Assembly: GCF_015207065.1 (NCBI RefSeq)
Contig: NZ_JADEXP010000009.1
Span: 1-44,331 of the forward strand
DNA: 44,331 bases
Direction of reading: 5' to 3'
DNA from: Leptolyngbya cf. ectocarpi LEGE 11479
Lineage (GTDB): Bacteria; Cyanobacteriota; Cyanobacteriia; Phormidesmidales; Phormidesmidaceae
The position numbers were made by a program, and so were the translations under genes. The notes beneath the pieces were generated by a model, which did not search any database, had not been told where the DNA came from, and worked only from the letters and a program-made list of their open reading frames with translations. Within the stretch, counting starts at the first letter, position 1, and each line of letters starts with the position of its first letter. Below are positions 1-9,460 of this stretch, one piece after another.

Positions 1-206
1 TAGTTATTTAGCTAAGCTGACGATATTTGGAGGCTGTTTGGTCAACTTACGAAGAAAATATTTACGAATTTTTGCTACCAAACGGCCAACTATGGAAGAA
101 ATAATGATCATGCTTACGGACATCGGCTGACGACTCTGCTAAAAGCCCAGCAGTCCTGGCTCATTTGGGTTTAATATGGGCAAGTTGCTCTGAAGGCGGG
201 AGTCCT

Positions 207-1169
207 ATGGCTATTAAACGCAACCGCTGGCTAGTTGGCGGTATCTTATTCATAGCGGTAGCGGCACTGCTAGCTGTTTCCCTGGGTCCCCTGATCCAAG
301 CGGCTTTTGATCAACCGGGTAATGGTTATGGCGACAATGCGGCGAATACGGCCGCGAGCCCAGACCGCCAAGCAGAGTTAGAGGGTCGAGCCAATGGCTA
401 TGAGCTTGTCCTAGAACGAGAGCCTGACAACCAAGCTGCCCTTGAAGGCTTAGTGGAAGCTCGCATTGGCTTGGAGGACTTGTCAGGAGCTGTTGAACCG
501 CTAGCACGCCTGGCAGAGTTAAATCCCCAGGAACCTCGCTATGCCGTGTTGCTGGCCCAGGCTAAACAAGAACTTGAGGATTTAGAAGGCGCGGCCCAGA
601 CCTATCGCAGTGTGTTGACGGCTAATCCTGGCAATATGGAAGCCCTCCAGGGGTTGATTGCCTTACTCATAGAACAAGAGCGACCCCAGGCGGCGGTGGG
701 TCTGCTACAGGACACCCTTAAAACAGCTGAGCAGTCTAATAAAATTCAACCGGGCACCATTGATGTAATTGCGGTGAAGCTGCTGCTGGGACAGGTTTAT
801 GCTGAGCAGTCTCGCTATGACGATGCGATCGCAATCTATGACACCGCCATTCAAGATGCCCAGAATCTGGGAGGCACGCCTGACTTTCGGCCCACCCTAG
901 CCAAGGGTCTGATCCTTCGAGAAACGGGCAAAGAAGCCGAGGCTAGACCTTTGTTTGAAACGGCACTGTCCCTGGCTCCGGTTCAGTTTAAAGATCGTAT
1001 TCAGCAGCTCATCGATCAGGGAGCAGTGGAAACAGCTCCTTCTGATGGAGCCACTGGTGAGACACCTGGCGGGACATCTGATGATGGGACAACTGATGAC
1101 ACATCGGTAGCTCCTGATACAGCTGAACCAGAGGCCGCGCCTGCCTCCGAGGGCCAGCCCGAGGAGTAA
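207..1169 (+). CDS. Membrane-anchored tetratricopeptide-repeat protein
   Basis: A 320-residue protein with a short basic N-terminus and one hydrophobic segment (about residues 8-35), followed by TPR-like helical repeats across about residues 60-270. Repeat signatures such as LEREPDNQAALEGL and YRSVLTANPGNMEALQGL are visible. The C-terminus from about residue 275 is low-complexity and rich in Asp, Glu, Thr and Pro. TPR proteins of this layout usually act as scaffolds on the outer face of the plasma or thylakoid membrane; the partner cannot be read from the sequence. An upstream in-frame ATG at 165 exists, but the ATG at 207 is preceded by a purine-rich GGCGGGAG and begins directly with the typical KRNRW-type anchor, so it is preferred. 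Confidence 0.8.
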   Translation: MAIKRNRWLVGGILFIAVAALLAVSLGPLIQAAFDQPGNGYGDNAANTAASPDRQAELEGRANGYELVLEREPDNQAALEGLVEARIGLEDLSGAVEPLARLAELNPQEPRYAVLLAQAKQELEDLEGAAQTYRSVLTANPGNMEALQGLIALLIEQERPQAAVGLLQDTLKTAEQSNKIQPGTIDVIAVKLLLGQVYAEQSRYDDAIAIYDTAIQDAQNLGGTPDFRPTLAKGLILRETGKEAEARPLFETALSLAPVQFKDRIQQLIDQGAVETAPSDGATGETPGGTSDDGTTDDTSVAPDTAEPEAAPASEGQPEE

Positions 1170-1207
1170 AGAGTTCTTGCCCATTACCCCTCTTGAACCT
1201 GGATGTC

Positions 1208-1531
1208 TTAGGATGCCGCCTGTTCTGACATCTCTTGCCCGGACATCTGTTGGGTACCAAAGGCACTCTGTTTCCGGCTCGCCGCTGCATCAACCTCACT
1301 AAACTCAATGTGATTAATCAGGGTGGTGACAAAGGCAAATAGTAAAAACGGCAGTGACAGCACCAAAATCAAGCCAACACAGACCAGCGCATAGATGGGA
1401 CGACTGGCCCCCATTAACGCCAGCGCCGTTGCCAAACTGATAAACAGTACAAGCAGCCAAACAATGATTTGGCCGTAGATGTCACCAAAGGTCAGAGTGC
1501 AAACAAACTGGTACTTCGAGGCATTATTCAT
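1208..1531 (-). CDS. Small two-helix membrane protein, unknown function
   Basis: A 107-residue protein with two strongly hydrophobic stretches at about residues 20-42 and 47-72, then a polar tail rich in Gln, Ser and Ala. I do not recognise a family with a known role. It is convergent with the TPR protein to its left, with 38 bases between the stops, and diverges from the pseudouridine synthase to its right. Two clean transmembrane segments in a frame of reasonable length make a real gene likely. The polar tail is probably cytoplasmic, but topology is inferred. Confidence 0.6.
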   Translation of the reverse strand: MNNASKYQFVCTLTFGDIYGQIIVWLLVLFISLATALALMGASRPIYALVCVGLILVLSLPFLLFAFVTTLINHIEFSEVDAAASRKQSAFGTQQMSGQEMSEQAAS

Positions 1532-1628
1532 ATTGCCGATACTCGCATTGATCGAATCTACTCAGCATATCTAGCTCCTTAACGTAATTCACTATTTCTC
1601 AATACAGCTTCAAGAATTGACCGCGTCT

Positions 1629-2279
1629 ATGGATTACCGCTATCTGGTTTTTTATAAGCCCTACGACGTCCTCAGCCAGTTTACCGACGCTGATCGCACT
1701 ACGCTCAAGTCTTTTATTCCAGTGTCGAAGGTGTATCCGGTGGGGCGTCTTGATCGCGATAGCGAAGGGTTGCTCCTGCTAACCAATGACGGACAGCTGC
1801 AAAATCGTCTGTGTCATCCTCGCTTTCGGCACCCTCGCACCTACTGGGCTCAAGTGGAGCGAATTCCTGATGCCACCAGCTTGGAACGTCTGCGGCAAGG
1901 TGTGGTGATCCGAGGCTACACCACCCTACCGGCAGAGGTTACCCTGCTATCAACAGCGCCGTCCTTGCCTCCCCGAACACCCCCCATTAGGTTTCGTAAA
2001 CAGGTGCCCACAGCTTGGCTACAGCTCACCCTTCGAGAAGGCAAAAATCGTCAGGTACGACGGATGACAGCGGCCGTTGGTTTTCCCACACTGCGGCTTG
2101 TGCGCGTTGGCATTGGGTCGTTACATTTGGGCGACTTACAGCCCGGACAGTGGCGCTATCTGACCCCTGATGAACAGCAACATCTACATCAGCTTGGTCA
2201 GTTAACAAAAGGTTGTGACAGACCTCATGCCTCTAGACGTAAACGATTCCAACCGCGCTCCCGACAACGTTACAATTAA
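1629..2279 (+). CDS. rluE: 23S rRNA pseudouridine synthase, RsuA/RluE family
   Basis: Isomerises uridine to pseudouridine in ribosomal RNA. The RsuA/RluB/E/F hallmark [17 protein letters not shown] is present; Asp42 is the expected catalytic residue. The C-terminal motif [12 protein letters not shown] is also diagnostic. At 216 residues, with no N-terminal S4 domain (it starts at [17 protein letters not shown]), it matches the length and layout of RluE, which in E. coli modifies U2457 of 23S rRNA; target assignment here is by family only. A TTG at 1617 would add four residues, but the ATG at 1629 starts at the conserved core. The C-terminal 25 residues are basic and probably help bind RNA. 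Confidence 0.85.
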   Translation: MDYRYLVFYKPYDVLSQFTDADRTTLKSFIPVSKVYPVGRLDRDSEGLLLLTNDGQLQNRLCHPRFRHPRTYWAQVERIPDATSLERLRQGVVIRGYTTLPAEVTLLSTAPSLPPRTPPIRFRKQVPTAWLQLTLREGKNRQVRRMTAAVGFPTLRLVRVGIGSLHLGDLQPGQWRYLTPDEQQHLHQLGQLTKGCDRPHASRRKRFQPRSRQRYN

Positions 2280-2463
2280 TTTGGTGGCATTTATACCGAC
2301 GTTTGTATTTTTTATCGGCTATGCTGAACTGTATTTAGCTGTTGTAATGCCTTCCCTCCATAGTTTTTAAGAGCTAAGACTATTTTTAACTTTGGGAATA
2401 GTGGATTATGGCATTGTTTTCGCTAAGCTGCGGTCATTGTCAACGGCCTTTTTGTATCCACTG

Positions 2464-4437
2464 ATGATCATTTGTCCATACTGCGATTTTAATAACCCGA
2501 CCGAGCACAAATTTTGCCAGTCATGCGGTTCGCCACTGCAGCTTTGGAGGGCTCTTATTTTGCCTGGGACACCGTCTGTTGTCCTGGCTGTAGATCAAGG
2601 GGCAATGGCATCTGGGGACGGTCCATCGAGCGGCCCGTCAGATAGCCCAAGCGATTCAGGCAACTCGGGCGATTCAGACAATAGCGATATCGAGATTTGG
2701 CAACAGGTAGCGACGAACGTGATGGCGCCCATGGCAGCAGCCACCATGAGTTATACCGCTGGTGATTGGTTGAGTTCTCAACAACGCTATCGGTTGATTG
2801 AGGACCTAACCGTACCCACTGACGACCCAAAACCTGTAGAAGCCCAGGTTATGGACACCAAGCCTAATGACTTGGCGTCTTCCTTGGTGGAACAGCGGTA
2901 TCAGTTTTTTCCCATCGACTGGGAGCCTCAGTCTGAGCAAGCGTCTGATCAGGCTAAAGACCTTTGCTTTCCGTTGATGGCCTACCCTTATTTGGCCCTC
3001 CATCGTCGGTTTTTTCCATCGGTGCCAGAACTACAGAACGCTTGGGTACACTCTGACTACAGCGTTTTAATTATTGAGGACCGACGACATCTGCCAGATC
3101 TGCTCACCGTTTGGCAGCAGGCCACCCTAGACCCGCTCCAGCAGGTTCATAGTTTCTATGTGATGGTTGAGCTGTGGGAAGCCATGGCGGCATTTAAGGG
3201 ACAGGGCAGTTTGCTCAACATCAGCAATCTATGTATGGATGAAGACCAAATTGTCTGTCTGCGATGTATAGAGATGGGTCCCTATCTCAATGATTATCGT
3301 CTGGCGGACATGGGGTTACTGTGGCAGTCCCTGCTCCAGTCCAGTAGCCAGTCATTGCCGGATCTAAAAACGCTGGCTGCCCAGGTAACTGAGGGCCAGC
3401 TGACTGATCTCGATGAACTCAAAGAGGTATTGGTTGCGATCGCAGACAAATATCAGCTCGGCGCAGATATTTCCCCAGCCATTTCTGAGGTATCGTCCAA
3501 CCCTAATCTTCTAGGTGATCTAGACATTCCAGGATTAGAAGGCATCGAACTCACTGACGACACTGGCATGGACAGCATCGACTCTCCTACCATGGTGCTA
3601 CCGATGAAACTGACCGGTCTAGAAGATGCCGGTCAATCCCATGTGGGACAGCAGCGGGACCACAACGAAGATAATTACTTTATCCAGTCCGCCCTCAGTC
3701 GCCAAGAAACCCTCACGACTCAAACCTTAAATGCCCGCTGTGCCTACATTCTTTGTGACGGCATGGGGGGACACTCAGGCGGAGAAATCGCCAGTCAGCT
3801 AGCGGTGGATACCCTGCGTCAGTACCTTGATGAGCAATGGGGACCCGAGCTGCCCGACGAAGCGGAACTCCTCCATGCCATTGGTCTCGCCAACCAGGTC
3901 ATCTACGACAAAAACCAGGCAGAAGAGCGCACTGGCAGCGCTCGCATGGGGACAACATTGGTGATGTTACTGGTTAAAGGGACCCAAGCCGTAGCAGCCC
4001 ATGTGGGCGACAGTCGGCTCTATCGGTACACCAAACGTCTGGGACTACAGCAGATTACCGTCGACCATGAAGTGGGTCAGCGGGAAATTAAACGCGGTGT
4101 AGAACCTGCCATCGCCTATGCCCGACCGGATGCCTACCAGCTTACCCAGGCGCTGGGTCCCTGTGGTCAAGATGCCTTAGACCCTGGCTTTAACTATCTC
4201 AATCTCACCGAAGATACCTTGCTGCTGCTGTGCTCTGATGGTCTCAGTGACGACAGGCTGCTGGAGACCCACTGTTCTACCCATATCGAACCCATTCTCA
4301 GAGGTCATAAAGGGATCGAAGAAGGGGTGGCAGATTTAATCGAACTGGCCAACGAGCACAACGGCCACGACAATATCACCGCTCTGGTAGTCAAGCTCAA
4401 GGTCAAACCCGACCTCTCTAAACTCCAATCGATTTAA
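2464..4437 (+). CDS. PP2C-type Ser/Thr protein phosphatase with N-terminal zinc ribbon
   Basis: A 657-residue protein in three parts. Residues 4-25 form a zinc ribbon (CPYC then CQSCG). A middle region of about 350 residues resembles a degenerate protein-kinase C-lobe, but lacks an HRD motif. The C-terminal PP2C domain (about 380-655) has the metal-binding motifs: DHNEDNYF, DGMGGHSGGE near residue 432, AHVGDSRLYRY, CSDGLSD and GHDNITALVV. All aspartates expected to hold Mn/Mg are present, so it should be an active phosphoserine/threonine phosphatase. The frame is open from 2392 (TTG), but the ATG at 2464 starts just before the first zinc cysteine, as is usual in this family. It ends inside a palindromic terminator shared with speA. 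Confidence 0.9.
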   Translation: MIICPYCDFNNPTEHKFCQSCGSPLQLWRALILPGTPSVVLAVDQGAMASGDGPSSGPSDSPSDSGNSGDSDNSDIEIWQQVATNVMAPMAAATMSYTAGDWLSSQQRYRLIEDLTVPTDDPKPVEAQVMDTKPNDLASSLVEQRYQFFPIDWEPQSEQASDQAKDLCFPLMAYPYLALHRRFFPSVPELQNAWVHSDYSVLIIEDRRHLPDLLTVWQQATLDPLQQVHSFYVMVELWEAMAAFKGQGSLLNISNLCMDEDQIVCLRCIEMGPYLNDYRLADMGLLWQSLLQSSSQSLPDLKTLAAQVTEGQLTDLDELKEVLVAIADKYQLGADISPAISEVSSNPNLLGDLDIPGLEGIELTDDTGMDSIDSPTMVLPMKLTGLEDAGQSHVGQQRDHNEDNYFIQSALSRQETLTTQTLNARCAYILCDGMGGHSGGEIASQLAVDTLRQYLDEQWGPELPDEAELLHAIGLANQVIYDKNQAEERTGSARMGTTLVMLLVKGTQAVAAHVGDSRLYRYTKRLGLQQITVDHEVGQREIKRGVEPAIAYARPDAYQLTQALGPCGQDALDPGFNYLNLTEDTLLLLCSDGLSDDRLLETHCSTHIEPILRGHKGIEEGVADLIELANEHNGHDNITALVVKLKVKPDLSKLQSI

Positions 4438-4477
4438 CACCGTAGGGCCGTTCCATGGAACGGCCCTACGGTGTTAA
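4434..4477. terminator. 44-bp perfect palindrome, bidirectional terminator, CCATGG-core family
   Basis: A perfect inverted repeat of 22 bases per arm, centred on CCATGG at 4453-4458 with the family core CGTTCCATGGAACG. The stop codon of the phosphatase (TAA, 4435-4437) and that of speA (4474-4476 on the minus strand) lie symmetrically at its two ends. As RNA it can fold from either strand. It is a member of a dispersed set; see also 26309, 31030 and 33298. Confidence 0.8.
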
Positions 4478-6453
4478 GACAAATAGGTATACCGGCTCAG
4501 ACTCTCTTCGTAGTTTTGTAGCAGCAGCTGGGCTTCTGGCAGGGTAATCTGTTTCTCTTTAAGAGAGATTTCCGAACGCCGTCGAATTTGTTCCACCAGG
4601 TCCTCAGCGTCATACTGCACATAGCTCAGCACCTCCTTCATGGTGTCGCCTTTGACCACATGTTCGATGGTGTACCCCTGGGGCGTAAGGTGAATGTGAA
4701 CCATGTTGGTATCCCCAAAAAGATTGTGCAGATTACCCATGATTTCCTGGTAAGCCCCATTGAGAAACATACCCAGATAGTAAGGTTCATCCGGCTGTAG
4801 AGCATGGAGTTCCAACACCGATTTCACACCGTGCAAATCAATAAACTGGTCTATTTTTCCATCGCTGTCGCAGGTCAGGTCTGCCAGGGTGGCTCGACAG
4901 GTGGGTTCTTCGTTAAGACGGTGAATGGGCATAATCGGAAACAGCTGATCGATTGCCCAGGTATCCGGAGCTGATTGAAACACCGATAGATTGATGTAGT
5001 AGATAGACGCCATCATCTTTTCTAGATGGGCCAGATCGTCCGGCACATACTCTTCCTGGCGCAGCACCTGAATAATCTTTTGACAACAGGCCCAAAAGAG
5101 ATTTTCTACCCGCGCCCGCTCAGTCAGGCTGAGATAGCCAAAGTTAAACAAGCTCACGGCTTCGCCCTTAAACTGCTCGGCGTCGTGGAATGCTTCTTGG
5201 TAGTTTTTAGAGTTAATACTCTGATAGGCCTCGTACAGCTCTTTGAGAATGGCGTGATCGTCTGACGATGGTTCAAAGGGCACCTGGGGACGGACTTCGC
5301 TACTGCCCAACACGTCGAATACCAATACGGACTGATGGGAGGCAATGGCTCGACCGCTTTCACTGATCAACGTCGGTACGGGTAGATTTTTGGCAGTGCA
5401 GGCCTCTTGAACCTCGGCTACAACGTCATTGGCATAGTTTTGGATGCTGTAATTTTTAGAGGCAGGTACATTGGTCTTAGAGCCGTTGTAATCTACGCCA
5501 AGGCCACCCCCCACATCCAGGTATTGCATATTGGCCCCAAGGTTTACCAGTTCCACATAAATTTGGCAGGCTTCTCGCAGCGCATCCTTGATGATACTGA
5601 TGGAGGACATTTGGGAGCCAATGTGAAAGTGGAGCAGCTGTAGGCACGACAGCATCTCGGCTGAGCGTAGCTGGTCAACAACGGTCAAAATTTCTGGGAT
5701 AGTTAGGCCAAACTTAGCGCGATCGCCAGCGGAGCCCCCCCAGCGCCCGATGCCCTTGGAACATAGTTTGGCTCGCACCCCCAATCGCGGCTGGATATTG
5801 AGCTGCTGACTGACCTCAATCACCAGAGGTAGCTCGTCTAGCTGTTCCAATACAATGATTGGCTGCTGACCCAGCTTTTGACCCAGCATGGCTGTTTCCA
5901 AGTAAGCTCGATCTTTGTAACCGTTACATATCAGCAGTGCCCCCGGTGTTTTAAGTGTGGCCAGGGCAATCATCAGTTCCGGCTTGGACCCGGCTTCTAA
6001 CCCAAACTGATAGCGTTGGCCAAAGGTGACTAGATCTTCAATCAGATGACGTTGCTGATTGCATTTAATGGGAAATACCCCCTGGTAACGGCCGTCATAG
6101 CCATATTTAGTGATGGCTTTAGCAAAACAAGAATTGAGTCGTTCGATGCGGTCTTCCAGAATGTCAGAGAAGCGAACAAGAATCGGTAGGGATAGATTAC
6201 GAGCTTCTAGGGCCTGAATTAACCGATGTAAGTCTAAAGAACCGCCCCGATCTCCTTGGGGTGAAACGATGACATTACCAGCGGCATTGATGGAAAAGTA
6301 GGGTTCTCCCCAGCCGTTGATGCGATACAGCTCTTCGCTATCTTCAATGGTCCATGGTGAGTTCTCTGGAGAGAGTTTTTTCCCAGGCGGGAGATCAGTA
6401 TTAGCGATGGCATCCATTGATTGCTGGTTGAGCGAAACTGGGCCTGACGTCAT
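4474..6453 (-). CDS. speA: Biosynthetic arginine decarboxylase
   Basis: PLP-dependent decarboxylation of arginine to agmatine, the first step of polyamine (putrescine/spermidine) synthesis, in the cytoplasm. The 659-residue length matches bacterial and plant SpeA. The PLP-lysine motif FPIKCNQ (Lys about 130) is present, as are the HFHIGSQ and DVGGGLGVDY motifs of the alanine-racemase-fold barrel, and the C-terminal beta domain with GAYQEIMGNLHNLFGD. The frame extends to a TTG at 6474, but AAAGGA lies 10 bases before the ATG at 6453, which is preferred. It stands alone and converges on the PP2C gene. Confidence 0.96.
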   Translation of the reverse strand: MTSGPVSLNQQSMDAIANTDLPPGKKLSPENSPWTIEDSEELYRINGWGEPYFSINAAGNVIVSPQGDRGGSLDLHRLIQALEARNLSLPILVRFSDILEDRIERLNSCFAKAITKYGYDGRYQGVFPIKCNQQRHLIEDLVTFGQRYQFGLEAGSKPELMIALATLKTPGALLICNGYKDRAYLETAMLGQKLGQQPIIVLEQLDELPLVIEVSQQLNIQPRLGVRAKLCSKGIGRWGGSAGDRAKFGLTIPEILTVVDQLRSAEMLSCLQLLHFHIGSQMSSISIIKDALREACQIYVELVNLGANMQYLDVGGGLGVDYNGSKTNVPASKNYSIQNYANDVVAEVQEACTAKNLPVPTLISESGRAIASHQSVLVFDVLGSSEVRPQVPFEPSSDDHAILKELYEAYQSINSKNYQEAFHDAEQFKGEAVSLFNFGYLSLTERARVENLFWACCQKIIQVLRQEEYVPDDLAHLEKMMASIYYINLSVFQSAPDTWAIDQLFPIMPIHRLNEEPTCRATLADLTCDSDGKIDQFIDLHGVKSVLELHALQPDEPYYLGMFLNGAYQEIMGNLHNLFGDTNMVHIHLTPQGYTIEHVVKGDTMKEVLSYVQYDAEDLVEQIRRRSEISLKEKQITLPEAQLLLQNYEESLSRYTYLS

Positions 6454-6623
6454 CAACGTAATTTCCTTTAACAAAGATGTAATGATAGTTTAAATTTATC
6501 CCTAGGCTATCTGTACGGGTCTCAGGAGGTCTGCATGATCTAAAAGACCACCGGGGTATGTTCGCTATACGTAGATATACTCGGCACACTAGACGTATTT
6601 TTACAAGGGAATCAATTCAGTTC

Positions 6624-7226
6624 ATGAAAACACGCACCGCCCCAATATCAGTTGTCCCAGTTTTGGGCGTTGACTTACTCATTGCGCTGGTGGCGGCCAT
6701 TGCTGCATTTCTCTTTAACCAGGCGGTTAATCTAGCACTGTCATCAGAGTCTATCAATCAAAATCTGCAGGCTCCCCCCGCATTTTTGGTGGTGGGCTCC
6801 AGTTTGGCCATTCCGTTGGTATATATAGTACTTGATGTCCTGAACGCAGCCGGCAATCGGCTCAAGCTGCCCCTAGCGGGCAGTCGCAAACGGGCTCAGC
6901 AAATCTATGCCAGACGGATTCATCTGGGACTGCTGGCGCTGTATTTTAATGCGATTTTAGTGGCTCTCTGCTGGTCAGCGTCGGCAATGCCAGTGATGTC
7001 AAAAATTTATCTGGCGGCTGTATTTGCGATCGCAATCTACGCCCTAGGCCAAAGCATTCCCTCAACCAAGCTTAGCTTTACCCTGTCGGGTGTGCTGTTT
7101 GTGATTGTTCTATTGGCCACCCAAACCTTTATCATCACCAAAACCCAGGCTGAAGCTGAGCAAGCTGGGGAAGAACTGCGGGAGCGCCTCGGTAACGGCA
7201 ACCCCGGTGCAGAAGACAAAGACTAA
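6624..7226 (+). CDS. Conserved multi-pass membrane protein, unknown function
   Basis: A 200-residue protein with about four or five hydrophobic helices (roughly residues 12-35, 53-72, 100-122, 128-145 and 150-175) and a charged, coiled-coil-prone C-terminus. No motif identifies a family to me. The ATG at 6624 has AGGGA about 13 bases upstream; an ATG at 6558 would add 22 basic residues without clear support. It converges on the Hsp70-like gene, with 14 bases between the stops and no obvious hairpin there. Confidence 0.65.
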   Translation: MKTRTAPISVVPVLGVDLLIALVAAIAAFLFNQAVNLALSSESINQNLQAPPAFLVVGSSLAIPLVYIVLDVLNAAGNRLKLPLAGSRKRAQQIYARRIHLGLLALYFNAILVALCWSASAMPVMSKIYLAAVFAIAIYALGQSIPSTKLSFTLSGVLFVIVLLATQTFIITKTQAEAEQAGEELRERLGNGNPGAEDKD

Positions 7227-7240
7227 ATTCAGCAGCAGAC

Positions 7241-8812
7241 CTAAGACAGTTCCACAACCGCTTGCTTTTGGGTCAACACCTCCTCGGTAAGCATATCTTC
7301 CACCGTCACCCGCAGTAATCGATCTTGATCGACCATAAAACTCAGCTTAACTCGGTCCTCCCCCGGCCTACCGGGGGGGGTGAGTGTAGCAATGCTCGGA
7401 GCCTGTTCGTTGAGCGGTTGGGCTACGGTCTCCCCTGTCTGGGTCTGTCGGGTAACCAGGCGGTTACCCTCAAAATAGACCTCGGTGCTGCCCTGGTTAC
7501 CGCCCAGCTCACCAATAATCAGCTCAATGCTGGGCTGCTTTTCACTGGACGCCCCCAGCACCAGCTCCACCGGCTGCGTCATCGGGTAAGGCTGCCCCTG
7601 GGGAATAATCGGATGCCAGCCGTGGCAGTTATTACGGCGGTCCCAATAGCGAATGCCGTAGCCATGGTAAAGAAAGTCCGTCAGCTTAATTTGCTGCAGC
7701 TGCAGTGCCCCGGCGGATACCGCCGTAAACGGGCGATCACAACACACCCGCGTCTGGTCAAATCGTGCCTTAACCCAGGTTTGAACCGCTGGAATTTGAG
7801 TCGTTCCCCCCACCAGCAGCACCGCATCAACATCGTCTAGATCCAAACCTTGACGCCGTCCCTGCTGTAAAACCTGGGTCACGCGCTCCTCTAACCGATC
7901 AAAAAAGCTCTGCTGCTGTAATATCGCCTCAAACTGCCCCCGATCCAGGGCCAGCTCGTAGCTGTCAAAGGTTTCATCATCGAAATAGCTTTCGCTGGCG
8001 CTCAGAGCAGTAGACAGCTGAATTTTGAGCTGCTCCGCTAAGCGTAGCGTCAACGCCGATAGGGGGATGCCATACTGCTCGCTCAGATACTGGGCCACCC
8101 ACTGGTCAATGTCGGCCCCACCCAGATTTTCCCCAGCCTTGGCCACTACTTTTGCCGTGGATACCTGCTGGGCCGAATTGCCCATGGTTTTTTGACCCCA
8201 CTTGAGAATGTAGCCCAGGGCCTGAGAGCGCCGCCCGCTCAGCTGCACCATGGCCAGATCGAGGGTGCCCCCGCCAAAGTCAATCACCAAGACCGTCTCA
8301 TTATCTGTGAGACCATAGCCCAGGGCCGCCGCCGTCGGCTCATCGATCATCCGCACCCGATTAACGTCCCAGCTTTGGCACAGCCCCCCGAGCCAGCTGC
8401 GATAGGTTTCAAAACTATCCACCGGCACCGTCAGGACAATCTCATCTAGAGGTTCGTCCTGCTGTTTGAGCTGTTCAATAATCTGGGTCAAAAACCATTC
8501 GCCTACCTGCTCAAAGGACACCGTACAACCATCTAGATCCGGTATAAACCCTTGAATTGCGGTACCAATACCCCGCTTAAAATTTTTAAAGCAGCGATCC
8601 GGTGACTGGTCTAAACCGCGATCGCGCACTCCTTGACCAATCAGTACCTGAGGGCGTTGGGCATCCTCGACATAAACCAAACTTGGCACCACCGCTGGAC
8701 CCGGAGGGCGCTGGGCCACCGCCGCCAACGGCAAAATCTCAGCGGACTGGGTGGCCATATTCCACCGACAGAGCACCGTGTTGCTAGTGCCAAAGTCAAT
8801 CGCTAATACCAT
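7241..8812 (-). CDS. Hsp70/DnaK-like ATPase lacking the helical lid
   Basis: A 523-residue Hsp70-family protein. The nucleotide-binding motifs are intact: phosphate 1 (AIDFGTSNTVL, residues 4-14), phosphate 2 (VLVIDFGGGTLDLAMV) and the adenosine motif (VLLVGGTTQIP near residue 325). The first 375 or so residues form the ATPase; the rest resembles only the beta part of the substrate-binding domain. DnaK proper is about 630 residues, so the alpha-helical lid and EEVD-type tail are absent. It is better called DnaK-like than dnaK. The start lies 12 bases after the stop of the upstream membrane-protein gene, so the two are probably co-transcribed and may act together at a membrane. Confidence 0.85.
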   Translation of the reverse strand: MVLAIDFGTSNTVLCRWNMATQSAEILPLAAVAQRPPGPAVVPSLVYVEDAQRPQVLIGQGVRDRGLDQSPDRCFKNFKRGIGTAIQGFIPDLDGCTVSFEQVGEWFLTQIIEQLKQQDEPLDEIVLTVPVDSFETYRSWLGGLCQSWDVNRVRMIDEPTAAALGYGLTDNETVLVIDFGGGTLDLAMVQLSGRRSQALGYILKWGQKTMGNSAQQVSTAKVVAKAGENLGGADIDQWVAQYLSEQYGIPLSALTLRLAEQLKIQLSTALSASESYFDDETFDSYELALDRGQFEAILQQQSFFDRLEERVTQVLQQGRRQGLDLDDVDAVLLVGGTTQIPAVQTWVKARFDQTRVCCDRPFTAVSAGALQLQQIKLTDFLYHGYGIRYWDRRNNCHGWHPIIPQGQPYPMTQPVELVLGASSEKQPSIELIIGELGGNQGSTEVYFEGNRLVTRQTQTGETVAQPLNEQAPSIATLTPPGRPGEDRVKLSFMVDQDRLLRVTVEDMLTEEVLTQKQAVVELS

Positions 8813-8824
8813 GAGCGTGTATAC

Positions 8825-9382
8825 CTAGCTTGCGATCGCAAGTCCCAATGCGCCACCAATAAACAGACCCAAAAAACAAAAACTTAGCAAATATAAGCCA
8901 CAGCGAGTGCGACTCATCTCTGCCAGCAGACGATCGCCAATATTGGCAATTAATAGGCTACACAAAGCCGTCAGCACCAAAACCCCAAGATTGATCAACA
9001 GCAGTACTAAACCTGTCCGAACAAACTGAATATCATCAATATTAGAGGTGCCGCCATAGCCCACAGCAATGGCCAACGCCACCACCGATAGAGCCACCCC
9101 CAGACAAGTCACACCGCGAGACAACAAAATACGCATCCCCTGTAGCGACGACAGCGCTCTGGGACCCGCCAAAACCGCAGCCTGTAACAAGGTACCTGCA
9201 AACGCTAGGGGCCAGACCCAGAACGGAGGCGAAAACACAGATAACAGCAGCCCCGTGACTCCATGCAGCAGTAAAACCAGTATTAACAACCCCCAAGGTG
9301 TGGCTCCCCGCGGACGGGCTCTACCTACACGTCTAGGCAGCTTAACTGGAAAACTCGGGGTATTAAACGGTTGCTTACTCAT
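8825..9382 (-). CDS. Conserved four-helix membrane protein upstream of Hsp70-like gene
   Basis: A 185-residue protein with a basic N-terminal tail (LPRRVGRARPRG) and about five hydrophobic segments (near residues 27-47, 50-68, 86-108, 120-145 and 160-183). No recognised family. The frame is open to 9445, but the upstream extension lacks a supported start; the ATG at 9382 is chosen tentatively. It lies 78 bases downstream of narM and 12 bases before the Hsp70-like gene. The tight spacing to the latter suggests a shared transcript. Confidence 0.65.
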   Translation of the reverse strand: MSKQPFNTPSFPVKLPRRVGRARPRGATPWGLLILVLLLHGVTGLLLSVFSPPFWVWPLAFAGTLLQAAVLAGPRALSSLQGMRILLSRGVTCLGVALSVVALAIAVGYGGTSNIDDIQFVRTGLVLLLINLGVLVLTALCSLLIANIGDRLLAEMSRTRCGLYLLSFCFLGLFIGGALGLAIAS

Positions 9383-9460
9383 GGATATCAATAACGACTG
9401 GCGGGGCCACGCTGGTATTGATACTAGCAGCCCAAACACCTCCAACCCCAGCCCTAAAGC

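Noticed and set aside
1-164. Possible gene end or small ORF at the left edge (for example ATG at 91)
   Set aside because: The 12-codon frame is too short and no edge reading frame looks protein-like.
7325-7840. 171-residue plus-strand frame opposite the Hsp70-like gene
   Set aside because: It is a mirror of a conserved coding region with well-identified motifs; no ribosome site or family match.
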